From Myxococcales bacterium (GTDB taxonomy: Bacteria; Myxococcota_A; UBA9160; UBA4427), in contig DUCN01000127.1 in NCBI GenBank assembly GCA_012959805.1, forward strand, positions 121,068 to 185,067: a stretch of 64,000 nucleotides of DNA. Direction: 5' to 3'. The notes beneath the pieces are model-generated. The model saw only the letters and a list, made by a program, of their open reading frames with translations, had not been told where the DNA came from and made no database searches. The translations under genes and the position numbers were made by a program. Numbering within the stretch: position 1 is the stretch's first letter; each line of letters starts with the position of its first letter. Below, in pieces: positions 1 through 7,955 of the stretch.

Positions 1-201
1 CGACTGGACTCGAGAACCCTAACTGAGTCGGATGTCTATCTGGCGAGCCCCGATATTGAAGTGACGCGAACCAACCGACTCGAAGTGCTTCGCCGCCTTT
101 CGGACATTCTGGCCGTGCGCCTCGCGGATTCGATCGAGATGCTCAAGCGACCGATCCCGGCTCGTCCGTTGAAACCCGATGCGGGGGAGGGCCGAGGATG
201 A
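1..201 (+). CDS. lptE: LptE-like LPS-assembly lipoprotein, C-terminal end only (partial)
   Basis: An open frame enters from the left edge and stops at TGA 199-201, giving about 66 residues. It reads through ...VYLASPDIEVTRTNRLEVLRR... and ends in a basic, Pro-rich tail. LptE is the outer-membrane lipoprotein that plugs LptD during LPS insertion. LptE sequences are poorly conserved, so the call rests mainly on position: lptE directly before holA is a common order in proteobacteria, and the stop overlaps the holA start by 4 bases (ATGA). The lipobox and most of the domain lie outside the window. Another small envelope or secreted protein cannot be excluded. Confidence 0.5.
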   Translation, partial: RLDSRTLTESDVYLASPDIEVTRTNRLEVLRRLSDILAVRLADSIEMLKRPIPARPLKPDAGEGRG

Positions 202-1187
202 TTGTCTCAGATTTGGTCAAGGAGCTCTCCGCGGGTCAGATCCGACCTGCGTATCTGTTGGCGGGTGCCGAGCTGTTGCTGCGTGATGATGCATTGGCCG
301 AGATCGAGTCAGCGGTCCTTGGCTCGGGACCTCGAGACTTTAATCTCGATCGCCTCGATGTGGGCCAGTCGACGCCCGGACGGCTGGAGGAGGCGCTGGC
401 AAGTTTGCCCATGCTCGCGGAGCGTCGATTGGCCGTTGTGCGCGAACGGGAAGGGCGGGGTGCGAAGATCAATTCTGGCTGGACGGCGGTCTTCGAGGCC
501 TGGCTGGCCAAGCAGGACGCATCGGCGGAGAAGATCGAAACCGTATTGGTCGTCGTGGTCAGCAAGGTTGATCGGCGCAGTAAATGGGTGAAAGCCTTTC
601 GAGATCCCGCGGTCTCAATTGAATGTGATCCGCCCAAGGGGGCTCGGGAACTCGCGAAATTCTTGAAACTCGAAGCACGCAGGCAGAAAGTGGAAATCTC
701 CGCGGACGCGGCGGGACTACTGGGCGAGCGCGTCGGACCCCAGCTGCTCTTGTTGCGCCAGGAGATCGAGAAGGCCGCTTTGCTGGCGGGTCCCGGCGAA
801 CCGATCGAACGAAAGCATGTCGAAGATTCGGTCGCGGCGGTGGCGGATGAACCGATCTGGGATCTCACCGATGCAATCGGGCAGGGTAAGCCCGCAGATG
901 CCGTCGATCTGTTGGCGCGCATGCTTTCCCATGGCGCAGCGGCTCCGGCGATTCTGGGTGCGCTCGCTTCGCATTTCCGAAAGCTCGTGCGCGTGGGCCA
1001 TGGTGAATCCGTCTCTGGACCGCCCTTTGTCGTGCGCAAACTCGAGCAGCAGGCACAGCGCTATCCCGCACGCCGGCTCGTGTTCTGCCTGCGTTCGATT
1101 CATCGGACCGATGTTGAGCTGAAGGGGGGTAGCGTGATGCGTCCGGACCGTGCGCTCGAGCAATTGGTCCTGACTCTCGCGAGCTAA
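198..1187 (+). CDS. holA: DNA polymerase III subunit delta
   Basis: 329 residues, the normal length for HolA. The delta subunit is the wrench of the clamp loader: with delta-prime and tau/gamma it opens the beta sliding clamp and loads it on primed DNA. The N-terminal part has the family pattern of a short helix-strand start (LVKELSAGQIRPAYLLAGAE), followed by a Leu-rich clamp-binding region and basic stretches. The C-terminal collar helices carry the typical 'LLARML' and 'LASHFRKLVRVG' patterns. It starts at ATG 198, overlapping the stop of the preceding lptE-like gene, so translation is probably coupled. It converges with rpsT. Confidence 0.93.
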   Translation: MIVSDLVKELSAGQIRPAYLLAGAELLLRDDALAEIESAVLGSGPRDFNLDRLDVGQSTPGRLEEALASLPMLAERRLAVVREREGRGAKINSGWTAVFEAWLAKQDASAEKIETVLVVVVSKVDRRSKWVKAFRDPAVSIECDPPKGARELAKFLKLEARRQKVEISADAAGLLGERVGPQLLLLRQEIEKAALLAGPGEPIERKHVEDSVAAVADEPIWDLTDAIGQGKPADAVDLLARMLSHGAAAPAILGALASHFRKLVRVGHGESVSGPPFVVRKLEQQAQRYPARRLVFCLRSIHRTDVELKGGSVMRPDRALEQLVLTLAS

Positions 1188-1220
1188 GACTGGTTCCGAC
1201 TAGCTGTCACCGACTACGCC

Positions 1221-1235
1221 GCCGTCGCCGACGGC
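1221..1235. terminator. Perfect 6-bp hairpin between convergent holA and rpsT
   Basis: GCCGTC-gcc-GACGGC lies in the 57-base gap between the holA stop and the rpsT stop. The position suits a shared bidirectional terminator, but neither strand has a T-run after the stem, so intrinsic termination is uncertain. Confidence 0.25.
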
Positions 1236-1244
1236 AACACCGAC

Positions 1245-1508
1245 TTAGGATACGGCGTTTAGCCGCTTGGCCAATCGGCTGATGCTGCGATCGGCACGCT
1301 GTCGCGGAATCACACCCCTCGTGACGGCGCGACGAATTTCGCGTTCGGCGACCTTGAATGCGTCGCTCGCCTTCGTGGCGTCCCCAGACTCGAAGGCCTC
1401 ACGACATTGCTTGACCATGGTTCGCATCTGAGTGCGGATATGTTGGTTGCGCTTTCGTCGGCGTTCGGACTGACGGATGCGCTTAAGGGCAGATTTATGG
1501 TTGGCCAA
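1245..1508 (-). CDS. rpsT: 30S ribosomal protein S20
   Basis: 87 residues, strongly basic, starting (M)ANHKSALKRIRQSERRR, the classic bS20 N-terminus. It binds 16S rRNA helices near the body of the 30S subunit early in assembly. The start codon is TTG (1508-1506), preceded by a GAGGAGAGG Shine-Dalgarno stretch. A UUG start for this gene is also known in Escherichia coli, where it contributes to autoregulation. A good promoter lies just upstream (1538-1566). The gene is monocistronic and convergent with holA. Confidence 0.96.
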   Translation of the reverse strand: MANHKSALKRIRQSERRRKRNQHIRTQMRTMVKQCREAFESGDATKASDAFKVAEREIRRAVTRGVIPRQRADRSISRLAKRLNAVS

Positions 1509-1537
1509 TTCGGCCTCTCCTCGCTAATGGGCGGCGC

Positions 1538-1566
1538 ATCATACTCACCCATCCCCCCAACGTCGA
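1538..1566 (-). promoter_or_regulatory. Predicted sigma-70-type promoter for rpsT
   Basis: On the minus strand, TCGACG (1566-1561) is followed by a 17-base spacer and TATGAT (1543-1538, five of six consensus bases). Transcription would start near 1531, giving a leader of about 23 bases that includes the Shine-Dalgarno. Seen by eye; the -35 match is only moderate. Confidence 0.5.
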
Positions 1567-1737
1567 GCCCGAAGGTCTGCTGCGGGCGCCAAGAGTGCTG
1601 CGCCTTCACGACCCTCCCATCGCTCGTGAGTCCGATTCGCGTGGAAATAGGGCTTCAGGCCCGCGGGGAATCTCTTTAGGAGGGGAGGCATTCGGCCGAT
1701 AAAGAGGGTCGAATTGATCCGTTTAAAGGAGTCTCAG

Positions 1738-3603
1738 TTGGGGATTCGTCGGTCGCTATTGGTATTTATTGTCGCCTTGAGTGGTGGCATGGCTTCGTTT
1801 GCGAATGCAGACGGCGCCGCTGAGCTCGTGGATGACCCGTGGCTGTCGCAGCAGGGGCCGGCGGTGGCCGAACCCGTTGAGGTCGCGAAGGAGCAGGTCA
1901 TCGAGGCATGGACGACGGCGCCGCAGGCCGCGTTCGCGCGGACGGCGGCCCTGCGTCGGGTGCGACTCGAGCTGGGCGCGGCCGATCTGGTCGCCCCGGC
2001 GAGTGTGATCTTGAAGGGCGCGACCGAAGACGACCCTGAGATCTACAGCGAGTTCGCGGTGGATCTCGCTCCAGCGACACCACTGTTTCGGTGGGCCCAT
2101 GTTCGCGCTCTCGTTGCGTCCGGTGATGTCGGTGCAGCGATGCGCGCGACGGTCGACGCGATTTGGAGTGTCGTCGGTAGCCTGTCTGCCCAGCTTTGGT
2201 TGATCGAGAATTTTTCGCTGATCGCGCTGATGGTCGTTTTGGGGGCACCTCTCGGGTTCGTTCTGCTCTCGGCGCTTCATGTCTTTCCCCATGCCGCCCA
2301 CGATGTCGGCGATCTCCTGGGTGGGCGGGGACTCCCGGTCTTCGCGGGAAGCGCAGCCCTCGCAGCGTTCTTGTTAGTGCCTTTCTCGCTGGGTGAAGGT
2401 GTTATGGGATTTGCGCTGTCGCTCTTTGCCCTGGCATTCGCCTACGGCAAGTCCCATCAGCGCAAAGTGCTCGTCATGGCAGCCGTCTTGTTAGTGATCG
2501 GGCTTCATCCGCTTGCACAATTCGTGTCTGTGGCGACGACGCTTGTTGATCAGGATCCTGTTGCGCGCAGCGTGATGGCAGTGGTTTCCGGACTGGAGAC
2601 CAACGCGGATGTGGAGAGGCTCGAGTCGGTCGTCGGACAGGATCCCGTCGCAGCTCATGCGCTGGTGGTTCGCGCTCGTCGATACGGACTCGAGGAGCAG
2701 TCACGTATCGCACTCGAAGCATTGGATGAGCGCTACCCCAGCAACGGACATGTCTTGGCTGCACTCGGCAGTATTGAAATGCGCCGAGATCAGACAGAGG
2801 CCGCAATCGGGTTCTATGAACGTGCCGCGCCCCAGGTCGACTCCGCAACTCTGCTCTTCGATCTCAGCCAGGCCTACGCTGCTGCGTTCCGAATGGAAGA
2901 GTACGAGGCGACTCTTGTGAAGGCACAGCGACTGGATGCGTCGAAGGTGGCCTCGCTGTCGAGTCTGGGTGACGCGCGATTGGTCGCGGACCTGAGCTTT
3001 CCGGTGGGTCTACTCTATGACCGTTTCCAAAGTCTGGTTCTCTCCCAGGATCTGCAGTTCGGTCTCGTCACGCGCCTTGCGCCGGGGCGAATCGGCGAGA
3101 GCTGGTTGATGACAGCGGGCTCGTTTACTCTGGTCGTGCTCTTTGGACTTCTCTTTGCCAATCGCTTCGATCACTCGAGCCAATGTCTTCGCTGTGGACA
3201 TCGAATCTGCACGCGATGTGAAGAGACGGTCTGGAGTGAAGAGATTTGCGAGGACTGCCACCATCTCTTTCAGTACCCGGATTCGACGGACCCCTCACTG
3301 CGTATGGCCCGGCTACAGACGCTCTCAAGGCGGGGTGTGATGATTGATAGAATCGTGCTCGCCGCTTCGGTATTGATTCCTGGCGTGGCCGGAATTGCGT
3401 CTCGCCGACCCGACTTTGCGATGTTCGGACTCTTGTTATTCAGCTGGATTGCTGCATGGATCGTCTGGCCATTCGGCGTGTTCGATGATCCTCTCTTGAT
3501 GGGTGATGCCGCCTGGCTGTGTTTTTTGATTCCGGGTGTACTGGCCGTCCTGAGCTACAGCGGCATCGTCATCGCAAGCCTCGTCGCCCGAAAGAATTTC
3601 TAG
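1738..3603 (+). CDS. Polytopic membrane protein with TPR-like region and cytosolic-type zinc ribbon (function unknown)
   Basis: About 621 residues. I prefer the TTG at 1738 because AAAGGAG ends six bases before it and a clean signal peptide follows (SLLVFIVALSGGMASFANA|DG); an in-frame TTG at 1714 is the alternative. After about 120 residues of periplasmic-looking sequence come four hydrophobic segments, then a helical TPR-like stretch (HVLAALGSIEMRRDQTEAAIGF onward), another membrane segment, a zinc-ribbon cluster of six Cys (C483, C486, C491, C494, C504, C507), and three further membrane segments. It is followed nine bases later by a DUF4388 gene, so the two are likely co-transcribed. I know no named family with this exact architecture. 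A role in envelope sensing or assembly is only a guess. Confidence 0.7.
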   Translation: MGIRRSLLVFIVALSGGMASFANADGAAELVDDPWLSQQGPAVAEPVEVAKEQVIEAWTTAPQAAFARTAALRRVRLELGAADLVAPASVILKGATEDDPEIYSEFAVDLAPATPLFRWAHVRALVASGDVGAAMRATVDAIWSVVGSLSAQLWLIENFSLIALMVVLGAPLGFVLLSALHVFPHAAHDVGDLLGGRGLPVFAGSAALAAFLLVPFSLGEGVMGFALSLFALAFAYGKSHQRKVLVMAAVLLVIGLHPLAQFVSVATTLVDQDPVARSVMAVVSGLETNADVERLESVVGQDPVAAHALVVRARRYGLEEQSRIALEALDERYPSNGHVLAALGSIEMRRDQTEAAIGFYERAAPQVDSATLLFDLSQAYAAAFRMEEYEATLVKAQRLDASKVASLSSLGDARLVADLSFPVGLLYDRFQSLVLSQDLQFGLVTRLAPGRIGESWLMTAGSFTLVVLFGLLFANRFDHSSQCLRCGHRICTRCEETVWSEEICEDCHHLFQYPDSTDPSLRMARLQTLSRRGVMIDRIVLAASVLIPGVAGIASRRPDFAMFGLLLFSWIAAWIVWPFGVFDDPLLMGDAAWLCFLIPGVLAVLSYSGIVIASLVARKNF

Positions 3604-3612
3604 GGAGTTCCA

Positions 3613-4740
3613 ATGTCTGTTGCCTTGAACGGAAATTTACGAGACTTTGGAATTGCCGAGGTCTTCCAGCTGATCGGTCAGCAAAGGAAGACCGGCCGGC
3701 TCGTTGTTGGGGAGGCGGAAGATTCGATTTTCCTTGCCTTCGATGAGGGCTGTGTTGTTCGAGGGGGCTCTGCAACTGTGGAGTCGGACAGCGTCACGTT
3801 GGGTCATCAACTCGTACGATCCGGATTTCTCACGCGGGACCAACTCGCCGATCTGCGGAGCGAAAGTGAACGCTCTGCACGGCCGCTTTCGGATCTCTTG
3901 CTCGCGAAGGGCCTCGTCGATAAAGAAACACTGGAAGACGTCCAACATCTTCTCACGCGAGAGACCGTATTCGATGTAATTCGGAGGCAGGACGGAAATT
4001 TCAATTTCACGGCGGAAGCGATCGCCCATGAAACTCCGCCCGATAAATTGCTTGGAGCCGAGCAGATCTTGATGGACGGTCTGAGAATGCTGGACGAATG
4101 GCAGACCTTCGCGGATGTTGTGCCCTCGGAAGAGTCCGTATTTCGCCGAATCGGAAGCCTGGAATCGGCGCGTGCACTCACCAAGGGTGATGCGGCCCCA
4201 GGACTAGGACATGCGGAGAGAGTTCTCGGCCTCATCGATGGCCGCTTGAATGTTCGTCGGATCATCGATCTTTCCCGCCTCGGGACCTTCGGCGCGACCC
4301 GGGCCCTGGCCGAATTGCGGCAGGCCGGCGTGATTGATCTCGGCACCACGAAAAAGCGCGTTGCTCATCCTGTCATGCCGGGCACCCGGAGTGGGAGTTG
4401 GATTCCAGCCCTTCGGGTTGCCTTCGGGGGTTTGCTGCCATTTCTTGCACTCGGGTACATGCTGGTTCTGATCCTTCCCGGGTTGAGCTCGGCCGGCGCT
4501 CGAGCCGGCTCTGCCATCCCGGAGCGTCACGGCGACCAGATGGGGCGGCGCTTCGAGACGGAGTTGATTCGCCAATTGGTCGAAGAACGAATGTTCGAGA
4601 CCGGTACCTACCCCGCCGCGCTCTCGGAAATCGAGGCGCGAGTTGTGCAACAGAGCAATTCATTGACGCCCTTGCGGCTCAGCGCCTATTATTACGCCGT
4701 ACGCGATGACGAGGTGGTACTACTTCCGCCCGTGCGTTGA
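3613..4740 (+). CDS. DUF4388 (PATAN-type) protein with C-terminal membrane anchor
   Basis: 375 residues. Residues ~4-55 (LNGNLRDFGIAEVFQLIGQQRKTG...) match the DUF4388/PATAN pattern found in many deltaproteobacterial and cyanobacterial signalling proteins. A helical region with the 'LLLAKGLVDKETLEDVQHLL' pattern follows, then a winged-helix-like segment (LIDGRLNVRRIIDLSRLGTFGATRALAELRQAGVI). One membrane helix lies at ~262-285. The last ~80 residues (ETGTYPAALSEIEAR ... AYYYAVRDDEVVLLPP) look like the periplasmic part of a type II secretion/pseudopilin-like domain. Topology would be cytoplasmic sensor, membrane, small periplasmic tail. It sits nine bases after the zinc-ribbon membrane protein gene and 12 bases before the proposed phoH start. 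The specific function is unknown. Confidence 0.8.
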   Translation: MSVALNGNLRDFGIAEVFQLIGQQRKTGRLVVGEAEDSIFLAFDEGCVVRGGSATVESDSVTLGHQLVRSGFLTRDQLADLRSESERSARPLSDLLLAKGLVDKETLEDVQHLLTRETVFDVIRRQDGNFNFTAEAIAHETPPDKLLGAEQILMDGLRMLDEWQTFADVVPSEESVFRRIGSLESARALTKGDAAPGLGHAERVLGLIDGRLNVRRIIDLSRLGTFGATRALAELRQAGVIDLGTTKKRVAHPVMPGTRSGSWIPALRVAFGGLLPFLALGYMLVLILPGLSSAGARAGSAIPERHGDQMGRRFETELIRQLVEERMFETGTYPAALSEIEARVVQQSNSLTPLRLSAYYYAVRDDEVVLLPPVR

Positions 4741-4752
4741 GGAGCGATTCGA

Positions 4753-5859
4753 CTGGCTCGAAAACAAGCAGCGACTTTTGAGAGCCTGACTTTCGACGAT
4801 AACTCGACGGCGGTCGCCCTTTACGGCGACGGCGAACAGACCCTCCGGCTCATTGAGCGATCCCTCGATGTCACAATCCATGCACGCGGAAACGACTTGC
4901 GCGTCGACGGCGATACGCAGCAGGCTGCTCTTGCTCGCCGTGTCCTCGAAGAGCTGTATTGGCTTTTGGAGTCGGGCAAGGGTGTTCGCGTCGGAGACGT
5001 GCGTCATGTGATTCGGATGCTCAGCGATGAACCCAATGTCCGCTTGAAGGACGTCTACGAAAACATCCTTAGTCTTGGCTCACGTAAGGTCCTCCGCGCC
5101 AAGAATCTTTCCCAGAAACGTTATGTCGATCTAATCCGCAAGCATGATGTCGCGATTGCGATCGGGCCAGCGGGAACCGGTAAGACCTATCTAGCGATGG
5201 CGATGGCGGTCGCCGCTCTTCAGTCCAAAGAAGTTTCACGGATCATTTTGACGCGTCCTGCAGTCGAGGCCGGCGAACGACTTGGCTTTCTGCCCGGGGA
5301 CCTGTCAGACAAGGTCGATCCCTATATGCGGCCTCTCTACGATGCGCTCCGCGACATGATGGACATGGAGAAAGCGACCCGACTTATTGAGCGGGGCACG
5401 ATCGAAGTGGCGCCTCTCGCCTTCATGCGAGGGCGAACCCTGAACGATTCGTTCGTCATTCTCGACGAAGCCCAAAATACGACCGGCGAGCAGATGAAGA
5501 TGTTTCTGACCCGGTTGGGCGACGGATCGCAAGTCGTCATCACAGGCGACGTGACTCAGGTCGATCTGCCAGCTGGGACGGAGAGCGGACTCGTCGAGGC
5601 CGTCCGGGTTCTTCGCACCATTCGCGAGATAGGGTTCATGAGATTCGAGGCGACCGATGTCGTTCGCCATCCCCTCGTTCAGTCCATCGTCCAGGCATAC
5701 GACCGGGCAGCGCAAGTGAAGGCGCGAGCGGCGAGTGGCGCCGACGCGCCACATAACATCACGAAGGACACCTCGGAGCAGGCCTCTTCCACTGGGCTGG
5801 AGGACGGCGCGGAGCCCGAGCAGGGTGCGAGTGAAGACGAGGCTGGGGACACCGGATGA
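4753..5859 (+). CDS. phoH: PhoH-like ATPase, probable CTG start
   Basis: PhoH-family P-loop ATPase, often co-encoded with YbeY and linked to RNA metabolism. With the start proposed here it has 368 residues. Walker A GPAGTGKT is at ~138-145 and Walker B VILDEAQ at ~235-241. The first standard start codon in frame (TTG 4897) would cut off a conserved N-terminus: 48 codons upstream of it read as authentic PhoH sequence (ATFESLTFDDNSTAVALYGD ... RLIERSLDVTIHARGNDL). The frame is closed upstream by the DUF4388 stop (4738-4740), so the start must lie in 4741-4897. CTG 4753 sits eight bases after GAGGAG (4739-4744). ATT 4747 is too close and CTG 4786 lacks a ribosome site. The 3' end overlaps ybeY by ATGA. 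Confidence 0.9.
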   Translation: MARKQAATFESLTFDDNSTAVALYGDGEQTLRLIERSLDVTIHARGNDLRVDGDTQQAALARRVLEELYWLLESGKGVRVGDVRHVIRMLSDEPNVRLKDVYENILSLGSRKVLRAKNLSQKRYVDLIRKHDVAIAIGPAGTGKTYLAMAMAVAALQSKEVSRIILTRPAVEAGERLGFLPGDLSDKVDPYMRPLYDALRDMMDMEKATRLIERGTIEVAPLAFMRGRTLNDSFVILDEAQNTTGEQMKMFLTRLGDGSQVVITGDVTQVDLPAGTESGLVEAVRVLRTIREIGFMRFEATDVVRHPLVQSIVQAYDRAAQVKARAASGADAPHNITKDTSEQASSTGLEDGAEPEQGASEDEAGDTG

Positions 5860-6293
5860 AGGTTCTGATTTCCGGGCCGCCCGAAGCGATCCGGGGATCG
5901 AAAGTCGACGTCGTTCGGTTGCGAGATCGCGGCGAAGCTCTGCTTCGGGCGCTCGGTGAGGACGAGTCCGAACTCTCGATCGCATTGGTGGACGATCCGG
6001 AGATCAAAGCGCTGAACACGCAGTGGCGGAGTCGTTCGCGCGCGACGGATGTTCTTTCGTTTTCCCAGGGTGCAGCGTCAGGGCCGTATGCGGATTTGCT
6101 TGGCGACGTTGTCATCAGCGTTGAGACCGCGGCGCAACAAGCCGCGGACCGGCATCGGAGCCTCGATGACACGGTGGCCCGACTGCTCATCCATGGCCTG
6201 CTGCATTTGCTCGGCCACGATCACGAAGTCGATGCGGACGCTGCACGTATGTCGACAGAAGAGCGTCGACTCTGGCAAGCATTGAAAGCATGA
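5856..6293 (+). CDS. ybeY: Endoribonuclease YbeY (rRNA maturation factor)
   Basis: 145 residues. A zinc-dependent single-strand endoribonuclease needed for 16S rRNA 3' maturation and 70S ribosome quality control. The signature HGLLHLLGHDH is at 113-123, supplying the three zinc ligands H113, H117 and H123. The upstream 'RATDVLSFS' is the other conserved block. It overlaps phoH (ATGA 5856-5859) and lnt (ATGA 6290-6293); phoH-ybeY-lnt is a widespread proteobacterial order. The length is typical. Confidence 0.96.
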   Translation: MKVLISGPPEAIRGSKVDVVRLRDRGEALLRALGEDESELSIALVDDPEIKALNTQWRSRSRATDVLSFSQGAASGPYADLLGDVVISVETAAQQAADRHRSLDDTVARLLIHGLLHLLGHDHEVDADAARMSTEERRLWQALKA

Positions 6294-7900
6294 CAGCGAC
6301 CGAACCGTTCGCGCCGGAGACCCATGTCCGTGCTTTAGTGCTCTACGCGGTTTTGACTCTGCTTTCGTTTCCCCAGGAACTGCCTGGCGACATTGTATTT
6401 GACCTTGGCTTGTGGGCGGCGTGGTTCGGACCGGCTGCATTGATCGTCGGGATCTCCGGCCAACGACCGGGTCGCGCGATGCGGCTCGCATTCTTCGCCA
6501 GTCTGGCAAGTCACGTGATGTTATTTTACTGGTTTTACGTCGTGACCGTCGAGTACGGACACATGCCAGCGGCGTTGGGTTTTCTTGCACCTCTCGTCCC
6601 CGCTCTCTACGTCTCTGTTTTTACCGCTCTCTTCGCTTGGCTCTTCGCACGAGTCGCCACGGGATATCGTTTTGAAATCGTGGTGGGCGCCATTGCCTGG
6701 GTCGCAGTCGATTGGGCTCGAGGACATTTCCTTGGCGGCTTTCCCTGGGCAACGCTTGGTTATGCGCTGCATCTGGACTGGCCGCTGCTGGGTTGGACGC
6801 GATGGGGGGGCGTGTATGCGCTCTCATTCTTTGCAGCGGTGGTTGGCATTTCTCTGGCACGTGCTTGGCAGGATCGAACGCGGTCGACTCTGCGAAACCT
6901 GGCTCTCACCCTGGGAGCGATCGGGATCGCGCATGGTGTCGGGTTCTGGATCTCGAATACCTCGCCCGGTTCGGCGGTGACGATTCGGATCGCGGCGATC
7001 CAAGGCAATATCGATCAGGGGCAAAAATGGGATCAGGCCCATCGGGACCAGATCTTCGATTCCTATCTCAATCTCAGCCGCCAGGCGACAGGATTGGGGG
7101 CGCAGTGGATCGTCTGGCCGGAAACTGCGCTGCCAGGATTTCTCGAAGCCGAGCCCGAGTATCTGTCTGGGATCTCGGAATTGGCCCGGGATGAAAACGT
7201 CACATTCATCGTCGGTGGCACCGGAGTCGATTTCGACCCGGTCGCACGCCGCGTGAGCGATTTCTACGACAGTGCCTTCGTCATCGATTCGGCGGGACGG
7301 ATTGGGCATCGCTATGACAAGACGCACCTGGTGCCCTTTGGTGAATTCGTGCCGCTACGCGATCTGTTCGGGCGTTTCTTCAAGTCCCTCGCACGGGGAC
7401 TATCCAATACCGACATCACGCCAGGGGGTGAGCCGCGTGCTCTGGCCATCGAGGTGCCGGGTTCTGGCACTGAGATGGATGGTCTCATGGTCGGCGTTCC
7501 GATCTGTTACGAACTGATTTTTCCGGATCTCGTCCGGCGCTTTGCCGACCGGGGAGCCGGTGTTTTACTCGCGATCACGAACGATGCCTGGTACGGTCGC
7601 ACCGGTGCCCCCCATCAATTTCTGGCGATGACTGCGCTGCGATCGGCCGAGACCGGCCGCTGGACGGTGCGTGCGGCCAACACCGGGATCTCAGCGGTGA
7701 TCGACGCGCAAGGACGGATTCGCGAGTCGACGAGACTCTTTGAAGAAGCGCTGATCGTTGCAGATGTTCCGGTGACGATCGATGCGCCGCCAACGCTCTA
7801 TTCTCGGGTGGGTGACGTTTTTGCGGGGTTTTGTGTTGCGGTGACGATGGTTCTGTTGGGTTGCCGGGTGATTGGAGATCGGGCCAAGCCTTCCATGTGA
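6290..7900 (+). CDS. lnt: Apolipoprotein N-acyltransferase
   Basis: 536 residues. An inner-membrane enzyme that adds the third acyl chain to the N-terminal Cys of lipoproteins, the step that lets the Lol system export them. The N-terminal ~215 residues are hydrophobic, with about six to seven membrane segments. A periplasmic nitrilase fold follows, with the catalytic triad visible as E278 (WPETALPGF), K344 (YDKTHLVPFGEF) and C406 (VPICYE). A final membrane helix lies near the C-terminus (VGDVFAGFCVAVTMVLLG). The start overlaps ybeY by 4 bases. It is functionally linked to the lolC/E-lolD genes 1.2 kb downstream. Confidence 0.96.
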   Translation: MTATEPFAPETHVRALVLYAVLTLLSFPQELPGDIVFDLGLWAAWFGPAALIVGISGQRPGRAMRLAFFASLASHVMLFYWFYVVTVEYGHMPAALGFLAPLVPALYVSVFTALFAWLFARVATGYRFEIVVGAIAWVAVDWARGHFLGGFPWATLGYALHLDWPLLGWTRWGGVYALSFFAAVVGISLARAWQDRTRSTLRNLALTLGAIGIAHGVGFWISNTSPGSAVTIRIAAIQGNIDQGQKWDQAHRDQIFDSYLNLSRQATGLGAQWIVWPETALPGFLEAEPEYLSGISELARDENVTFIVGGTGVDFDPVARRVSDFYDSAFVIDSAGRIGHRYDKTHLVPFGEFVPLRDLFGRFFKSLARGLSNTDITPGGEPRALAIEVPGSGTEMDGLMVGVPICYELIFPDLVRRFADRGAGVLLAITNDAWYGRTGAPHQFLAMTALRSAETGRWTVRAANTGISAVIDAQGRIRESTRLFEEALIVADVPVTIDAPPTLYSRVGDVFAGFCVAVTMVLLGCRVIGDRAKPSM

Positions 7901-7955
7901 TTGGGCGGGTTAGGTCGATGAGGGAAGTCGAGTGAGATCGGCGGGAGTGAGCAGC

